Shown here in pieces: positions 34,247 to 43,195 of a DNA stretch of 64,000 bases (position 1 is the stretch's first letter; the number at the start of each line of letters is the position of its first letter). The translations under genes were made by a program, and so were the position numbers. The notes beneath the pieces are model-generated. The model was not told where the DNA came from. It worked only from the letters and a program-made list of their open reading frames with translations, and did no database searches. This stretch comes from Acidobacteriota bacterium (GTDB taxonomy: Bacteria > Acidobacteriota > Thermoanaerobaculia > Gp7-AA8), in NCBI GenBank assembly GCA_016184115.1, contig JACPDH010000001.1:25213-89212 (forward strand). Direction: 5' to 3'.

Positions 34247-35874
34247 TGAAACGGTTGATCACCCTCGCCGGGCTGCTCGTCGCCGCGCCGCTGTTCGGCG
34301 GCGGCACGAGCACGACGAAGCAGACCGCGGTGTCGGCGAGCTCACGCTACGCGACAGCGGCCGCACTCGCCGTGCTGGGTGAAAAAGGCAATGCGGCCGA
34401 TGCGGCGATCGCCGCAGCGTTCGTTCTCGCGGTCGCGCGACCCGACGCGGCGGGCGTCGGAGGCGGAGGGATGCTCGTCTACCATGAGCGCGATCGGAAG
34501 GCGACGTGGGTCGTCGATTTCCGCGAGGCGGCGCCAGCGAAGCTCCCGCCTGTCCCGAAAGAGGGCCCGTTGACGGGGGTGAGTGCAGCCGCGATGCCCG
34601 GATTGGTCCGTGGGCTCTCCGATGTGCACACGCGATTCGGCTCGCGACCCTGGAAGGAGCTCGTACTTCCCGCGTCCCGCCTCGCGGAAGAAGGGATCAT
34701 CGTCGACGCCGCTCTGTCGGGCGCGATCGGGAAGGGCCTCGATTCGGGAAGGTTCGATCCGCAGGCAGCGGTGATCTTTGCACCGGACAATAAAGCGCCC
34801 CGAGCGGGCGATCGACTGACCCAGAAGCAGCTCGCGACAACGCTCGCCAAAATCGCGAGCGGCGCCGACACGTTCGTTGACGGAGCCCTTGCGATCCGGA
34901 TCTCCGATGCGAGCGCCAAAACCGGCGGCTCGCTCGCGCTTCGCGATTTCCGCGAATACCGGTCTGAGGTTCGCGCCCCTTTGAGCGTCCAGGCAGGTGC
35001 GTATTCGCTCGTCCCAGTTCCTCCGCCGTCGACGGGAGGGCTCATCCTCGCTTCGACGCTCGCAATCGCCAGCGGACTCGACCTGGGGCGTGAAGGAGCG
35101 GAGAGCGCACGGTTCATCCACCTCGTCTCCGAGAGCGCGCGACGGGCGATGCTCGACGCGCGACGCGACGTAGGTGATCCCGCGTACACGCGGGTCGCTC
35201 TCGACAAGATCCTCGCGCCCGAACGGCTTCGCCTCTGGCGCGAATCGATTGACCTCGAGCGCGCGACGCCGACGAGGAACCTGCTGCCTCCAGCGGGGGC
35301 GCACACGGCTCACATCGCCGTGATCGACGCACGCGGGAACGTCGCGTCACTCACCCTCTCCCTCAGCGGCGAGTTCGGCTGTGGCTGGGTCGCCGGCGAC
35401 ACCGGAATTCTCCTCAACGGCGCGATGAACGATTTCCAGGCGACGGTCGCGACCCTCGAGGCCGAGACGACCGCTCCGCTTCCGCCTAACGCCATGGAGC
35501 CGAAAAAGCGCCCCGCGACCCTGATAGCGCCATGCATACTCTTCTTCGACGGAAAGCCGCGCATGGCGATCGGCGCCGCTGGCGGAGAGGCGATTCCGCA
35601 CATCGTCCTCGCGGTCCTGCTCCGCTACGCGAGCTTTGGCCAGTCGCTTCCCGATGCGATCGCCGCACCGAGGATTTTTCGCACCGAGGCGAGCGACCAA
35701 CTCGTGTGTGAGAAAGATCGCTGGCCGGCGGAGACACTCGCGCCGCTTCGCTCGATGGGGCACGGAGTCGAGCTCCGCGACGCCATCGGCGAAGTCAACG
35801 CCATACTCGTCACGGATTCGGGGCTGGTCGCAGTCGCCGATCCGCGCGGACAAGGAGCCACGGGTGGGAACTGA
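34246..35874 (+). CDS. Gamma-glutamyltranspeptidase-like Ntn hydrolase
   Basis: 542 residues with an N-terminal signal-like helix (MKRLITLAGLLVAAPLFGGG), so probably periplasmic. The large subunit region has GNAADAAIAAAFVLAVARPD then AGVGGGGMLVYH, and VVDFREAAP. The autocleavage/nucleophile site is Thr in HTAHIAVIDARGNVASLT (compare TTH in E. coli Ggt), followed by GDTGILLNGAMNDF. GGEAIPHIV near the end is the usual GGxxI motif. It should hydrolyse or transfer gamma-glutamyl groups. The ATG at 34246 overlaps the coaX stop; a frame running back to 33169 is an artefact of the same reading frame. Confidence 0.88.
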   Translation: MKRLITLAGLLVAAPLFGGGTSTTKQTAVSASSRYATAAALAVLGEKGNAADAAIAAAFVLAVARPDAAGVGGGGMLVYHERDRKATWVVDFREAAPAKLPPVPKEGPLTGVSAAAMPGLVRGLSDVHTRFGSRPWKELVLPASRLAEEGIIVDAALSGAIGKGLDSGRFDPQAAVIFAPDNKAPRAGDRLTQKQLATTLAKIASGADTFVDGALAIRISDASAKTGGSLALRDFREYRSEVRAPLSVQAGAYSLVPVPPPSTGGLILASTLAIASGLDLGREGAESARFIHLVSESARRAMLDARRDVGDPAYTRVALDKILAPERLRLWRESIDLERATPTRNLLPPAGAHTAHIAVIDARGNVASLTLSLSGEFGCGWVAGDTGILLNGAMNDFQATVATLEAETTAPLPPNAMEPKKRPATLIAPCILFFDGKPRMAIGAAGGEAIPHIVLAVLLRYASFGQSLPDAIAAPRIFRTEASDQLVCEKDRWPAETLAPLRSMGHGVELRDAIGEVNAILVTDSGLVAVADPRGQGATGGN

Positions 35875-36589
35875 TGCACAGCTTCAAATGAAGATCGATG
35901 CCGCGGCGGAAGCGCTGAAGGAAGTGCAGTCGGGAATGACGCTCGGTCTCGGCACCGGCTCCACAGCACGGGAGTTCGTCCGGCTTCTCGGAGAGAAAAT
36001 TGCGACGGGCGAGCTCGCTTCGATCCGCGCCCTCTGTACCTCGGTCGAGACCGAACGCCAGGCGGCCGGCTGCGGCGTCGAGATCCTCGAGCCGAAGCAT
36101 CTGCCGGAGATCGCGCTCGCGGTCGACGGCGCGGACGAGATCGACCCCGAGCTCCGACTCGTCAAAGGGCTCGGAGGCGCGCTCCTCCGCGAAAAGATCG
36201 TCGAACAGGCTTCCGCCCGTTTCGTCGTCATCGCCGACGAAACGAAGCTCGTCGATCGCCTGGGTCGCGGCGTGCTCCCCGTCGAGGTCACGCGGTTCGC
36301 CATGCCACTCCTCGAAGAACGATTCCGCCGGATGGGAATCGACCCGAAGCTGCGCGCGAAGAACGGCGAGCCTTTCACGACTGACGAACAGCACCTCATC
36401 CTCGACGTGAGACTCCCCGCGGGCCGCGACATGGCCGATTTCGTCGACGAGCTCGTCCGATTTGCAGGCGTTGTCGACACCGGGTTCTTTCCGTTCGAGG
36501 CGACGGAAGCGATCGTGGCAACGCCGGCTGGACCGAGGAGGCTTCGCCGCGGCGAGGCGAGCCGGTCGGGCTTCAGGCATCCGTCGTAA
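35864..36589 (+). CDS. rpiA: Ribose-5-phosphate isomerase A
   Basis: 241 residues from the GTG at 35864, which has AAGGAG 7 bases upstream. It interconverts ribose 5-phosphate and ribulose 5-phosphate in the pentose phosphate pathway. GLGTGSTAREFVRLLGEK is the phosphate-binding start, and AVDGADEIDPELRLVKGLGG carries the catalytic Asp residues and ends just before the ALLREKIVE segment with Glu. KLVDRLGRGVLPVEVTRFA follows. An alternative ATG is at 35888. The 5' end overlaps the end of the GGT gene by 11 bases, so it closes the valS-to-rpiA run. Confidence 0.95.
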   Translation: MGTDAQLQMKIDAAAEALKEVQSGMTLGLGTGSTAREFVRLLGEKIATGELASIRALCTSVETERQAAGCGVEILEPKHLPEIALAVDGADEIDPELRLVKGLGGALLREKIVEQASARFVVIADETKLVDRLGRGVLPVEVTRFAMPLLEERFRRMGIDPKLRAKNGEPFTTDEQHLILDVRLPAGRDMADFVDELVRFAGVVDTGFFPFEATEAIVATPAGPRRLRRGEASRSGFRHPS

Positions 36590-36683
36590 CGAGCGAGGCC
36601 ATCTGAACTGCGCATGCGTCCGCTCGTGCCCGCTTTCGGCGGACGCGCGAAGGCTCCGCTTTCGCACAGCCACATCACTACCC

Positions 36684-36736
36684 GTTCCGCGTTTCGCCTT
36701 TCCCCCGCCTTCCGCACTCCGCGTTTCGCGTTTCCC
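36684..36736. repeat. Intergenic array of 7-base period (GTTTCGC type)
   Basis: Three heptamers from 36684 (GTTCCGC, GTTTCGC, CTTTCCC) and four more from 36709 (CTTCCGC, ACTCCGC, GTTTCGC, GTTTCCC) are separated by a 4-base shift in register. They lie between rpiA and livK, just before a candidate -10 (TACAAT, 36752-36757). Confidence 0.65.
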
Positions 36737-36787
36737 TCATGTATTTGCTGCTACAATCGCCCGCCAATCCGCACGCAAAGGTGACCT

Positions 36788-38014
36788 ATGAAGATCGACC
36801 GGATCATTCCCGCCGTGATTGCAGCCTCGTCCATTCTGCTGTTCGGCTGCCCGCCGAAGGAGTCTGGCGGAGGGGGCGCCGCATCGGGTGAGATCGTCAT
36901 CGGCCACCTCGCGTCGATGACGGGAGGCCAGGCGACGTTCGGCCAGCAGACCGATCAGGGGATCCGCCTCGCGCTCGAGGAGATCAACGCGGCAGGGGGA
37001 GTCAAGGGGCGGATGATTCGCATCATCACCGAGGACACGCAGTCGAAGCAGGAAGAAGCTGCGACCGCGGTGTCGAAGCTGATCTCGCGCGACAACGTGA
37101 CTGCAATCCTCGGCGAGATCGCCTCCTCGAACTCGCTCGCTGCGGGGCCCATCGCGCAGCAGAACAAGATCCCGATGGTCTCTCCCGGTTCCACGAATCC
37201 GGCCGTGACCGAAAAGGGCGACTACATTTTCCGGATCTGCTTCATCGATCCATACCAGGGCGAGGCGCTCGCGAAGTACGTGGCGAACGATATGAAGCTC
37301 ACGCGCGCGGCAATCCTCCGCGACGTCAAGAGCGATTATTCGATGGGGCTCGCTGACTTTTTCAAGAACACCTTCACGCAACTCGGTGGGACGATCGTCG
37401 CCGACTCGAGTTACGCCGGGGGTGACAGCGACTTCAAGTCACAGCTGACGACGATCAAATCTCAGAAGCCCGAGTTGATCTTCGTCCCCGGCTACTACAC
37501 CGAGATCGGCCAGATCGCGGTGCAGGCGCGCGACCTCGGCATCACGGTGCCGCTCGTCGGAGGCGATGGCTGGGAGTCGCCGAAGCTGATCGAGATCGGC
37601 GGCAAGGCCCTCGAAGGCTGCTTCTACTCGAACCACTACCATGTCGACGATCCGTCGCCCGCCGTTCATCAATTCGTCGCCTCCTATGAGAAGAAGTACG
37701 GCGCGAAACCTGATGCGATGGCCGCACTCGGCTACGATTCGATGAAGTTCCTTGCCGCGGCGATGGAGCGCGCGGCGAACCTCGAAGGGCCGACGCTGCG
37801 CGACGAGATCGCCAAGACCGCCGACTTCCAGGGAGTGACCGGCACGATCACTCTCGGTCCCGATCGCAATCCTCTCAACAAGAAGCTCGTCGTACTCGAG
37901 ATCAAGGACGGCAATCTCGTCCTGCGCGCGACGGTCGACCCCGCGGCCGGCGCCGCGCTGGCGGTGACCGAGAGCGCGCCGGCGACCGGAACGGAGACGA
38001 CGACGGCGAAGTAG
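36788..38014 (+). CDS. livK: Branched-chain amino-acid ABC transporter substrate-binding lipoprotein
   Basis: 408 residues. The signal sequence ends SSILLFGCPPKES (lipobox), so it is membrane-anchored and faces the periplasm. The periplasmic-binding fold of the LivJ/LivK family is clear: IVIGHLASMTGGQATFGQQT, GIRLALEEINAAGGVKGRMI then IITEDTQSKQEEA, and ALGYDSMKFLAAAME. It delivers a branched-chain amino acid or a related ligand to LivHMGF, encoded directly downstream. A run of Thr/Ala ends the protein. A REP-like pair separates it from livH, an arrangement that often lets the binding protein be made in excess. Confidence 0.92.
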   Translation: MKIDRIIPAVIAASSILLFGCPPKESGGGGAASGEIVIGHLASMTGGQATFGQQTDQGIRLALEEINAAGGVKGRMIRIITEDTQSKQEEAATAVSKLISRDNVTAILGEIASSNSLAAGPIAQQNKIPMVSPGSTNPAVTEKGDYIFRICFIDPYQGEALAKYVANDMKLTRAAILRDVKSDYSMGLADFFKNTFTQLGGTIVADSSYAGGDSDFKSQLTTIKSQKPELIFVPGYYTEIGQIAVQARDLGITVPLVGGDGWESPKLIEIGGKALEGCFYSNHYHVDDPSPAVHQFVASYEKKYGAKPDAMAALGYDSMKFLAAAMERAANLEGPTLRDEIAKTADFQGVTGTITLGPDRNPLNKKLVVLEIKDGNLVLRATVDPAAGAALAVTESAPATGTETTTAK

Positions 38015-38041
38015 GCAGAAACTCGATGCAGACGCGTAAGG

Positions 38042-38160
38042 GTCGTCCCGAGCGAAGCGAGCGACCTCGCAGGCTGGTACAGACGAACTCTTTCTCGAAG
38101 GAAACGCGTGTCGGCTCCACGAGCTACCAGCCTGAGAGGTCCCTCGCTTCGCTCAGGACG
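38042..38160. repeat. Paired REP-like inverted element (copy B)
   Basis: The left arm (38042-38079, starting GTCGTCCCGAGCGAAGCGAG) and right arm (38124-38160, ending GCTTCGCTCAGGACG) are imperfect inverted repeats with CAGGCTGGTA/TACCAGCCTG at the inner ends and a loop of about 44 bases. It sits between livK and livH. It would make a strong hairpin in the mRNA and could stabilise the livK transcript or reduce read-through. Confidence 0.82.
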
Positions 38161-38222
38161 TCAAGCTCGATCGGGCGGCGTACGCCGTCGAAACATCCCT
38201 AAGCGATCGCCAGAGAATCCGA

Positions 38223-39140
38223 ATGGACAGTTTCCTGCAAAACCTAATCAACGGGATCGGGATCGGCTCGATCTATGCGCTCATCGCCCTCGGCTACACG
38301 ATGGTGTATGGGATCCTCAAGCTGATCAACTTCGCGCACAGCGACGTATTCATGGTGGGCGCGTTCATGGGCTATTACGGCGCGCGCATCTTTTCAAAGC
38401 TCATGTACGGCAGCAGCGTCGTCGAGCCAGGCTGGACGCTCTTTCTGCTGGTGCTCGCGTTCTCGGTCGCGTGTTGCGGCGTACTCGGCTACCTCAATGA
38501 GAGGATCGCCTACAGGCCGCTCCGCAACGCGCCACGCATCGCGTCGCTCATCACGGCGATCGGCCTTTCGTTCCTCTTCGAGTACGGAGGCCAGATGGTC
38601 TTCGGCCCTGACCCGAAGTTCTTCCCGCAACTTCTCGAGAAAAAACAGATCGAGTTTTTCGGCACGTCGATCACCTCGCATCTCGTGATCGTTCTTGTCG
38701 TGGCGCTCGTCTTCATGGGAATCCTCCAGTACATCGTCTACGGCACGAAGTTCGGTCGCGCGATGCGCGCGGTGTCGCACAACTACGAGACCGCCTCACT
38801 GATGGGCATTCCGACCGATCGGGTCATCTCGATCACCTTCGTGATCGGCTCGATGCTCGCCGCGGTGGGAGGCGTGCTCTACGGCCTCTCGTATTCGAAG
38901 ATCGATCCCTTGATGGGGATCATGCTGGGACTGAAGGCGTTCGTGGCTGCCGTGCTCGGCGGCATCGGAAACGTGCCTGGGGCGGTGATCGGCGGACTCG
39001 TCATCGGGATCGTCGAGTCGTTTGCGGGCGCGAGTGCGCTATCGACGTACAAAGATGCGATCGCGTTCGTGATCCTCATCCTCATTCTTCTCTTCCGCCC
39101 TTCAGGCATCTTCGGCAAACACCAGGCGGAGAAGGTCTAG
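38223..39140 (+). CDS. livH: Branched-chain amino-acid ABC transporter permease LivH
   Basis: 305 residues, about eight hydrophobic helices. The N-terminus FLQNLINGIGIGSIYALIAL then GYTMVYGILKLINFAHSDVF is the LivH signature. The cytoplasmic EAA-like loop contains RAMRAVSHNYETASLMGIPT, and GGIGNVPGAVIGGLVIGIVE is near the end. It forms the inner-membrane channel with LivM. It ends 3 bases before livM. Confidence 0.94.
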   Translation: MDSFLQNLINGIGIGSIYALIALGYTMVYGILKLINFAHSDVFMVGAFMGYYGARIFSKLMYGSSVVEPGWTLFLLVLAFSVACCGVLGYLNERIAYRPLRNAPRIASLITAIGLSFLFEYGGQMVFGPDPKFFPQLLEKKQIEFFGTSITSHLVIVLVVALVFMGILQYIVYGTKFGRAMRAVSHNYETASLMGIPTDRVISITFVIGSMLAAVGGVLYGLSYSKIDPLMGIMLGLKAFVAAVLGGIGNVPGAVIGGLVIGIVESFAGASALSTYKDAIAFVILILILLFRPSGIFGKHQAEKV

Positions 39141-39143
39141 ACG

Positions 39144-40163
39144 ATGCGGAACTGGCTCGTCCGCGACGTTCTCGGTATCACCGTCATTTCGGCGATCCTC
39201 ATCGGGCTCAGCTACCTGCTCGGATGGTTGCCGATCCCCGGGATGGCGTACTACAACCGCGTGATCGTGACGATCGGCATCAACATCATCCTCGCGGTCT
39301 CACTCAACATCATCAACGGCCACGCGGGACAGTTCTCGATGGGCCATGCCGGATTCATGGCGGTCGGCGCGTACACATCCGCATACCTGACCTACTTTCA
39401 TTTCCAACCATTCCTCGCGACGATGAAGGAAGGGCCGGCGCAGTTCGCGATGCAGCAGGTTCTCTTCCTGGCCGCGTTGCTGGCAGGGGGCGGAATCGCG
39501 GCGCTGGCAGGCTGGCTCGTTGGCCTTCCGTCACTGCGGCTGCGAGGCGACTACCTCGCAATCGTCACGCTCGGCTTTGGCGAGATCATCCGCGTTTTGA
39601 TTCTGAACATCGACAAGATCGGCGGCGCGCGAGGGCTCGCCGGCGTCCCCGCCTTCGCGAACTTTTTCTGGGTCTACCTGTTCGTCTGCATCGTGGTCAT
39701 CGTGTCGTGGAGGCTGATCCGTTCGCAGGTCGGCCGCGCGTTTCTCGCGGTGCGCGAGGACGAGATCGCGGCCGAAGCGATGGGCGTGAACACGACGCAT
39801 TACAAGGTGCAGGCGTTCGTGATCGGATCGTTCTTCGCGGGCATCGCGGGAGGACTTCTCGGCCACTACCTCGTCTACCTGAATCCCGGGATGTTCCAGT
39901 TCACCAAATCGTTCGAGGCGATCGTCATGGTCGTCCTCGGCGGGATGGGCTCGATCTCGGGCGCGGTGCTGGCCGCGGTGATTCTCTCCGTTGCACTCGA
40001 GGCACTCCGCTTCGTGAAAGAGGCGTTCGGCCTTACAGCCGATCCGCGCATGGTGATCTATGCGATCGTGCTGATCCTGCTGATGCGGCTTCGGCCGCAG
40101 GGCGTGCTCGGTAACCGCGAGATCGGTAGCTTCTTCCGACGGCGCAACGGGAGAAGCGAATGA
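39144..40163 (+). CDS. livM: Branched-chain amino-acid ABC transporter permease LivM
   Basis: 339 residues, polytopic. SLNIINGHAGQFSMGHAGFM is the LivM signature, and the coupling loop reads RAFLAVREDEIAAEAMGVNT. A GGMGSISGAVLAAVIL segment follows. The stop overlaps the livG start by four bases (ATGA). It pairs with LivH to form the transmembrane channel. Confidence 0.94.
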   Translation: MRNWLVRDVLGITVISAILIGLSYLLGWLPIPGMAYYNRVIVTIGINIILAVSLNIINGHAGQFSMGHAGFMAVGAYTSAYLTYFHFQPFLATMKEGPAQFAMQQVLFLAALLAGGGIAALAGWLVGLPSLRLRGDYLAIVTLGFGEIIRVLILNIDKIGGARGLAGVPAFANFFWVYLFVCIVVIVSWRLIRSQVGRAFLAVREDEIAAEAMGVNTTHYKVQAFVIGSFFAGIAGGLLGHYLVYLNPGMFQFTKSFEAIVMVVLGGMGSISGAVLAAVILSVALEALRFVKEAFGLTADPRMVIYAIVLILLMRLRPQGVLGNREIGSFFRRRNGRSE

Positions 40164-40939
40164 CGATCCTCAACGTCCTCGACGCCCAGGGCGTGACCAT
40201 CCGCTTCGGCGGCCTCACGGCCGTGTCGGAATTCAACCTGTCGATCAGGCCCACCGAGCTCGTCGGTCTGATCGGGCCTAACGGCGCCGGCAAGACGACG
40301 GTATTCAACATGCTTACCGGAGTCTACAAGCCGACGGAAGGCGAGATCCGGGTGAACGGCGTTGACACAAAGTCACTCAAGGCGTGCGACATCACGAAGC
40401 TCGGCGCGGCACGCACGTTTCAGAACATTCGCGTCTTCAAGACCCTCTCGCTCCTCGACAACGTGAGAATCGGCGGACACATCCACTACAAGTACTCGTG
40501 GGCCGATTCCGTCCTCCACTCGGTGAAGTTTCGCGAGCACGAAGAGCAGGCCGCCCAGGAAGCGATCGAGCTGCTAAGCATCTTCGACCTCGCGCACCGC
40601 GCCCACGACGAGGCGCGAAGCCTCCCCTATGGCGACCAGCGGCGACTCGAGATCGCGCGGGCACTCGCTGCAAAACCGAAGCTCCTTCTCCTCGACGAAC
40701 CCGCGGCCGGGCTCAACACCGGCGAGACCGCGGGACTGATGGCGCAGATCCACGAGATCCGCGACCGCTTCGGCATCGCGGTCCTCATCATCGAGCACAA
40801 CATGGAGCTGGTGATGGGTATCTGCGAACGAATTCTGGTCCTCAACTACGGAAAGACGATCGCGCAAGGCCATCCTGAAGCGATCCAGAACGACCCGGTC
40901 GTCATCGAGGCCTATCTCGGTGAGCCTGCGGATGCATGA
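40160..40939 (+). CDS. livG: Branched-chain amino-acid ABC transporter ATP-binding protein LivG
   Basis: 259 residues. Walker A is GPNGAGKTTVFNMLTG, the Walker B region is PKLLLLDEPAAGLN, and the signature before it reads LPYGDQRRLEIARALA. In place of LSGGQ the motif is LPYGDQ, which is normal for LivG. The C-terminus has the family-specific segment ending AYLGEPADA. It is one of two ATPases energising LivHM. Confidence 0.95.
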   Translation: MTILNVLDAQGVTIRFGGLTAVSEFNLSIRPTELVGLIGPNGAGKTTVFNMLTGVYKPTEGEIRVNGVDTKSLKACDITKLGAARTFQNIRVFKTLSLLDNVRIGGHIHYKYSWADSVLHSVKFREHEEQAAQEAIELLSIFDLAHRAHDEARSLPYGDQRRLEIARALAAKPKLLLLDEPAAGLNTGETAGLMAQIHEIRDRFGIAVLIIEHNMELVMGICERILVLNYGKTIAQGHPEAIQNDPVVIEAYLGEPADA

Positions 40940-40940
40940 C

Positions 40941-41654
40941 ATGGCAGACACCGTACTTTCAATCAGAAGCCTCGAGGTGGCGTACGGTGAGATCCCCGCA
41001 CTGCACGGCGTCGATCTCGAAGTCGCCCGCGGCGAAATCGTGACGCTGATCGGCGCAAACGGAGCGGGTAAAACGACGACGCTCCGCGCGATCAGCGGAC
41101 TTCTCGAGCCGCGTAAGGGCGACATCCTCTATCGCGGCGAGACGATCCGCGGAATGAAAACTCACCTCATCACGAAGATGGGCATCTCTCACGTCCCTGA
41201 GGGCCGCGGCATCTTCTCGAACCTGACCGTCCACGACAACCTCGAGCTTGGCGCCTATCTACGCAAGGGAAAGATCGCCGCAAGCGAGCTCGAGTACATC
41301 TTTTCACTCTTCCCTGTGCTGGAAGATCGCCAGAAGCAGAACGCGGGCACGCTGTCCGGAGGCGAGCAGCAAATGCTCGCGATCTCGCGCGCGCTTATGG
41401 CGAAACCCGACGTGCTGCTCCTCGACGAGCCTTCGCTCGGCCTGGCGCCGCAGATGGTCCAGACGATCTTCCGCGTCATTCGCGAGATCAATCAGACGGG
41501 CACGACGATCCTGCTGGTCGAGCAGAATGCGCACATGGCCCTCACCACTGCACATCGCGGGTACGTCATGGAAACGGGGCGGATCGCGTTCGCCGATACG
41601 TCAGTCAATCTGCTCGCATCGGAACGCGTCAAAAAAGCCTATCTCGGGGGCTGA
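40941..41654 (+). CDS. livF: Branched-chain amino-acid ABC transporter ATP-binding protein LivF
   Basis: 237 residues from the ATG at 40941, one base after the livG stop; an alternative frame start at 40920 would overlap livG. Walker A is GANGAGKTTTLRAISG, the signature is LSGGEQQMLAISRALMAKPD and Walker B is VLLLDEPSLGLAP. It ends with AYLGG, typical of LivF. The last 16 bases overlap the end of a convergent lipoprotein gene. Confidence 0.95.
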   Translation: MADTVLSIRSLEVAYGEIPALHGVDLEVARGEIVTLIGANGAGKTTTLRAISGLLEPRKGDILYRGETIRGMKTHLITKMGISHVPEGRGIFSNLTVHDNLELGAYLRKGKIAASELEYIFSLFPVLEDRQKQNAGTLSGGEQQMLAISRALMAKPDVLLLDEPSLGLAPQMVQTIFRVIREINQTGTTILLVEQNAHMALTTAHRGYVMETGRIAFADTSVNLLASERVKKAYLGG

Positions 41655-42307
41655 GGGCGCGATGGCTCCGTCGACGAGTCCGGCGCCGCGGATATTGCGG
41701 GGCCGGGTACGGCCGGCACCCGATCGACGACCGCCGCCTTACGGACTGCGAGCTCCACGCGCCAGAGACCTTTGTCGTTCCGAATCGAGGCGACGGAGCG
41801 ATACGGCTTGCCGAGCGGCTTGTCGATCTTCGTTTCGAACATCTCGTAGAGCGGCGTCGGAGAAGCGTAATGCCAGATGATCTCCGCGCTTCCGATCGTT
41901 GGGTCGTTCGGGTGGCGGATGAAGTTCTCGATCGAATCGATCTTCTTCACGCAGATCTTGCCGCGGAACGCCTTGCCGCGCGCGCTCGGTACCGTACCGA
42001 GAATCGCGAACCCTTTCTCGGTGACCTTCCCCTGGTAGATCTCCCGGCCGCCCGCTTCGATGACGTGCTTCACCTTCAGGAGCCCTGCCTCCTCTAGGTT
42101 GCGAAGCGTCGCAACGGCCTTCCCGTCGTAGTCGTCCTTCGCGTTACCAGGCGCCCACCAGACCTTCTGCGGGACTTCAGCGTAGATCGGCTCGTCGTCG
42201 ATCGCGTTCCGCCGGATCAGGTCGGCCGCGAGCTTCTCATCGAGAGCCGGAGGGGCACCACATGCAAGCGCGAAAAGAGCGACCAATGTGATGACGATGA
42301 GGCGCAT
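41639..42307 (-). CDS. Predicted lipoprotein of unknown function
   Basis: 223 residues from the ATG at 42307. The N-terminus MRLIVITLVALFALACGAPP is a clear lipoprotein signal with Cys17. The remainder has no domain I recognise; it includes YAEVPQKVWWAPGNAKDDYD and FIRHPNDPTIGSAEIIWHYA. The acidic-basic mix suggests a soluble periplasmic domain. The C-terminus is Pro/Ser-rich (PSRPQPPR) and overlaps the livF 3' end in the convergent direction. Not linked by sequence to the transporter. Confidence 0.7.
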   Translation of the reverse strand: MRLIVITLVALFALACGAPPALDEKLAADLIRRNAIDDEPIYAEVPQKVWWAPGNAKDDYDGKAVATLRNLEEAGLLKVKHVIEAGGREIYQGKVTEKGFAILGTVPSARGKAFRGKICVKKIDSIENFIRHPNDPTIGSAEIIWHYASPTPLYEMFETKIDKPLGKPYRSVASIRNDKGLWRVELAVRKAAVVDRVPAVPGPAISAAPDSSTEPSRPQPPR

Positions 42308-42443
42308 GGTGGTAGGAGTAGTCATCAGTCGTTCGTGCGACGAAGCTCGGCTGTCGCGGAATGCGGCGCTCGTTAGTTTCGGTCGTATTCACCGTCCTGC
42401 CAAGCAACGTTCGTCAAAACTCGTCTCGTCACACCTCGTTCCA

Positions 42444-42471
42444 ACAACTGACTACGAACAATCAACAACCC
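42444..42471. repeat. Short intergenic array of 7-base period (ACAA type)
   Basis: Four heptamers: ACAACTG, ACTACGA, ACAATCA and ACAACCC, in the gap upstream of bioY. This is the weakest example of the period-7 class, because similarity between units is limited. Confidence 0.4.
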
Positions 42472-42501
42472 AAATGCGTGCGGATCGCGCGACAAATACC
42501 G

Positions 42502-42507
42502 TAGAAT
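42502..42507 (+). promoter_or_regulatory. Candidate -10 element for bioY
   Basis: TAGAAT, 30 bases before the bioY ATG at 42537. No convincing -35. Confidence 0.35.
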
Positions 42508-42536
42508 CGTCGCGAAATACCGACCGGAGCCAGCCA

Positions 42537-43124
42537 ATGACCACGAGTTCGTTCACCCTTCCCCGTTTTGTATCCGAGCGGTTCGCCCAGAAGTCAGCGA
42601 TCCGCAATATCGGGCTGGTCGTCGCGGCGAGCCTGCTGATCGCGATTTCGGCACAGATCGCGATTCCGCTCCAGCCGGTGCCGATGACACTGCAGCCGGT
42701 CGCGATCCTGCTCGTCGGCGCGGCACTCGGATCGTCGCGCGGCGCAGCGGCCGCGGCGCTCTACCTCGTGGAAGGACTCTCGGGCATGCCCGTGTTCGCT
42801 GGCGGCGCAGCAGGACCCGCAGTCTTCCTCGGTCCAACGGCCGGATACCTTCTCGCGTTTCCCGCAGCCGCCTGGATTGCCGGATTGGCGTCCGAACGCG
42901 GCTGGGCGCGCTCGATGATGACGACGATTCCCCCGATGATCCTGGCGGTCGCCACGATCCACCTCGGCGGTTGGGCCTGGCTCGCCACTGCGATGGGCCT
43001 CGGAGCGCAGAAGGCCTTCATGCTCGGCGTCGCACCGTTCTGGGCATCGGACATCCTGAAGATCGCGATTGCGGCGACGACGCTGCCCGCGGCGCACGGG
43101 CTCCTTTCCCGCAGCAGGCCGTAA
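42537..43124 (+). CDS. bioY: Biotin transporter BioY (ECF S component)
   Basis: 195 residues with about six membrane helices. IAISAQIAIPLQPVPMTLQP is the diagnostic BioY sequence, and GPTAGYLLAFPAAAWIAG follows. It binds biotin and imports it alone or with an EcfAT module, which is not present here. The ATG at 42537 is preceded by GGAG; the frame is open to 42288 without homology. With birA in the window and no biotin synthesis genes seen, biotin uptake looks relevant, but the window is too small to say more. Confidence 0.93.
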   Translation: MTTSSFTLPRFVSERFAQKSAIRNIGLVVAASLLIAISAQIAIPLQPVPMTLQPVAILLVGAALGSSRGAAAAALYLVEGLSGMPVFAGGAAGPAVFLGPTAGYLLAFPAAAWIAGLASERGWARSMMTTIPPMILAVATIHLGGWAWLATAMGLGAQKAFMLGVAPFWASDILKIAIAATTLPAAHGLLSRSRP

Positions 43125-43147
43125 CGCAACCTCACGCCACGAACGAG

Positions 43148-43173
43148 ACGGGCCGATCTCGCGATCGGCCCGT
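43148..43173. terminator. Terminator between bioY and lon
   Basis: ACGGGCCGATC and GATCGGCCCGT form a perfect 11-bp stem with a 4-base loop. On the plus strand TTTCATGTT follows. It can serve the convergent bioY and lon transcripts. Confidence 0.8.
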
Positions 43174-43195
43174 TTCATGTTGGCAGGACGTTCTT

